The translations under genes were made by a program, and so were the position numbers. 64,000 bases of DNA, from contig NZ_KV786260.1 in assembly GCF_001806875.1 (NCBI RefSeq), positions 1 to 64,000 on the forward strand, read 5' to 3'. The notes under the pieces were generated by a model. It did no database searches, had not been told where the DNA came from, and saw nothing but the letters and a program-made list of their open reading frames with translations. Positions 63,935 to 64,000 of this stretch are shown in pieces. Every line of letters begins with the position of its first letter. Position 1 is the first letter of the stretch. The DNA is from Corynebacterium sp. HMSC29G08 (GTDB lineage Bacteria; Actinomycetota; Actinomycetes; Mycobacteriales; Mycobacteriaceae).

Positions 63935-64000
63935 CGACAACTTCCCCCCCCAACGCCCCGGGCGGCTCGGCTCAAGCCTGGGCACAGCCCCGGCAGAACC
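63935..64000. other. Window edge, no gene seen
   Basis: GC-rich sequence after the hairpin with a run of eight C. Too short to show a coding frame. Confidence 0.5.

Overview
The window comes from a high-GC Actinobacterium, almost certainly a Corynebacterium. The evidence is mycothiol synthase (mshD), a CarD regulator, DisA and RadA side by side, a ThrE amino-acid exporter, a ClpC with a long acidic tail, and a gene order (actA, dusB, phoU, pstBACS, mshD, pabC, ygfZ, DUF3073, purM-purF, thioesterase, purLQS, nuclease, ptrB, purC, purB-purD, HIT, phoSR, thrE) that matches, as far as I recall it, the Corynebacterium glutamicum chromosome. Most of the window is conserved core genome. Names come from motifs and family knowledge; no database search was possible.

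Layout. 1-2.8 kb: the right part of an IS256/mutator-type transposase, tRNA-Asp, tRNA-Glu, a YccF membrane protein, a frameshifted ZIP metal transporter and tRNA-Lys. 2.8-10.6 kb: acetate CoA-transferase, DusB, PhoU, and the phosphate importer PstSCAB. 10.6-21.7 kb: mycothiol synthase, a nitrobindin-like protein, PabC, YgfZ, DUF3073, then purine synthesis (purM-purF; purS-purQ-purL) with an SCP-like protein and a double-hotdog thioesterase. 21.8-26.3 kb: a decayed secreted nuclease, then a zinc ABC importer. 26.3-33.3 kb: DUF2334, PtrB, PurC, a small lipoprotein, PurB and PurD. 33.3-40.3 kb: HIT protein, the phosphate two-component system PhoS/PhoR, tRNA-Thr, ThrE with a lysine-tailed protein, a lipoprotein, a LacI regulator and a frameshifted esterase. 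40.3-50.9 kb: RlmB, CysS, IspF and IspD separated by an HNH element, CarD, a lipoprotein, RadA, DisA, a membrane protein, carbonic anhydrase and MutY. 51-64 kb, the most accessory part: an 831-residue helical-repeat protein, a tiny DUF4236 gene, a secreted lipase, ClpC, a MetQ-like lipoprotein paired with a 2OG-Fe oxygenase, an unusual PTS enzyme I, two cell-envelope proteins, and two related hairpins.

How parts fit together. Phosphate: PstSCAB imports phosphate, PhoU and PhoS/PhoR sense and regulate it, and an 11-bp-period direct repeat built on GTTC occurs upstream of pstS, phoR (weaker) and the dead nuclease, so it is a candidate PhoR site. Purines: eight pur genes lie in four minus-strand clusters. 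Zinc: znuACB has a candidate Zur operator while the ZIP gene is broken. Genome maintenance: MutY, RadA and DisA are close together, and CarD sits beside the MEP isoprenoid genes. Three genes are decaying (ZIP transporter, nuclease, esterase). Two of these carry one-base changes in homopolymers and could be sequencing errors. Several short tandem repeats look length-variable.

I found no CRISPR array, rRNA, prophage or recognised defence system. The least-explained loci are the 51.1-53.8 kb region, the oxygenase/MetQ pair and the repeat in ptsI.
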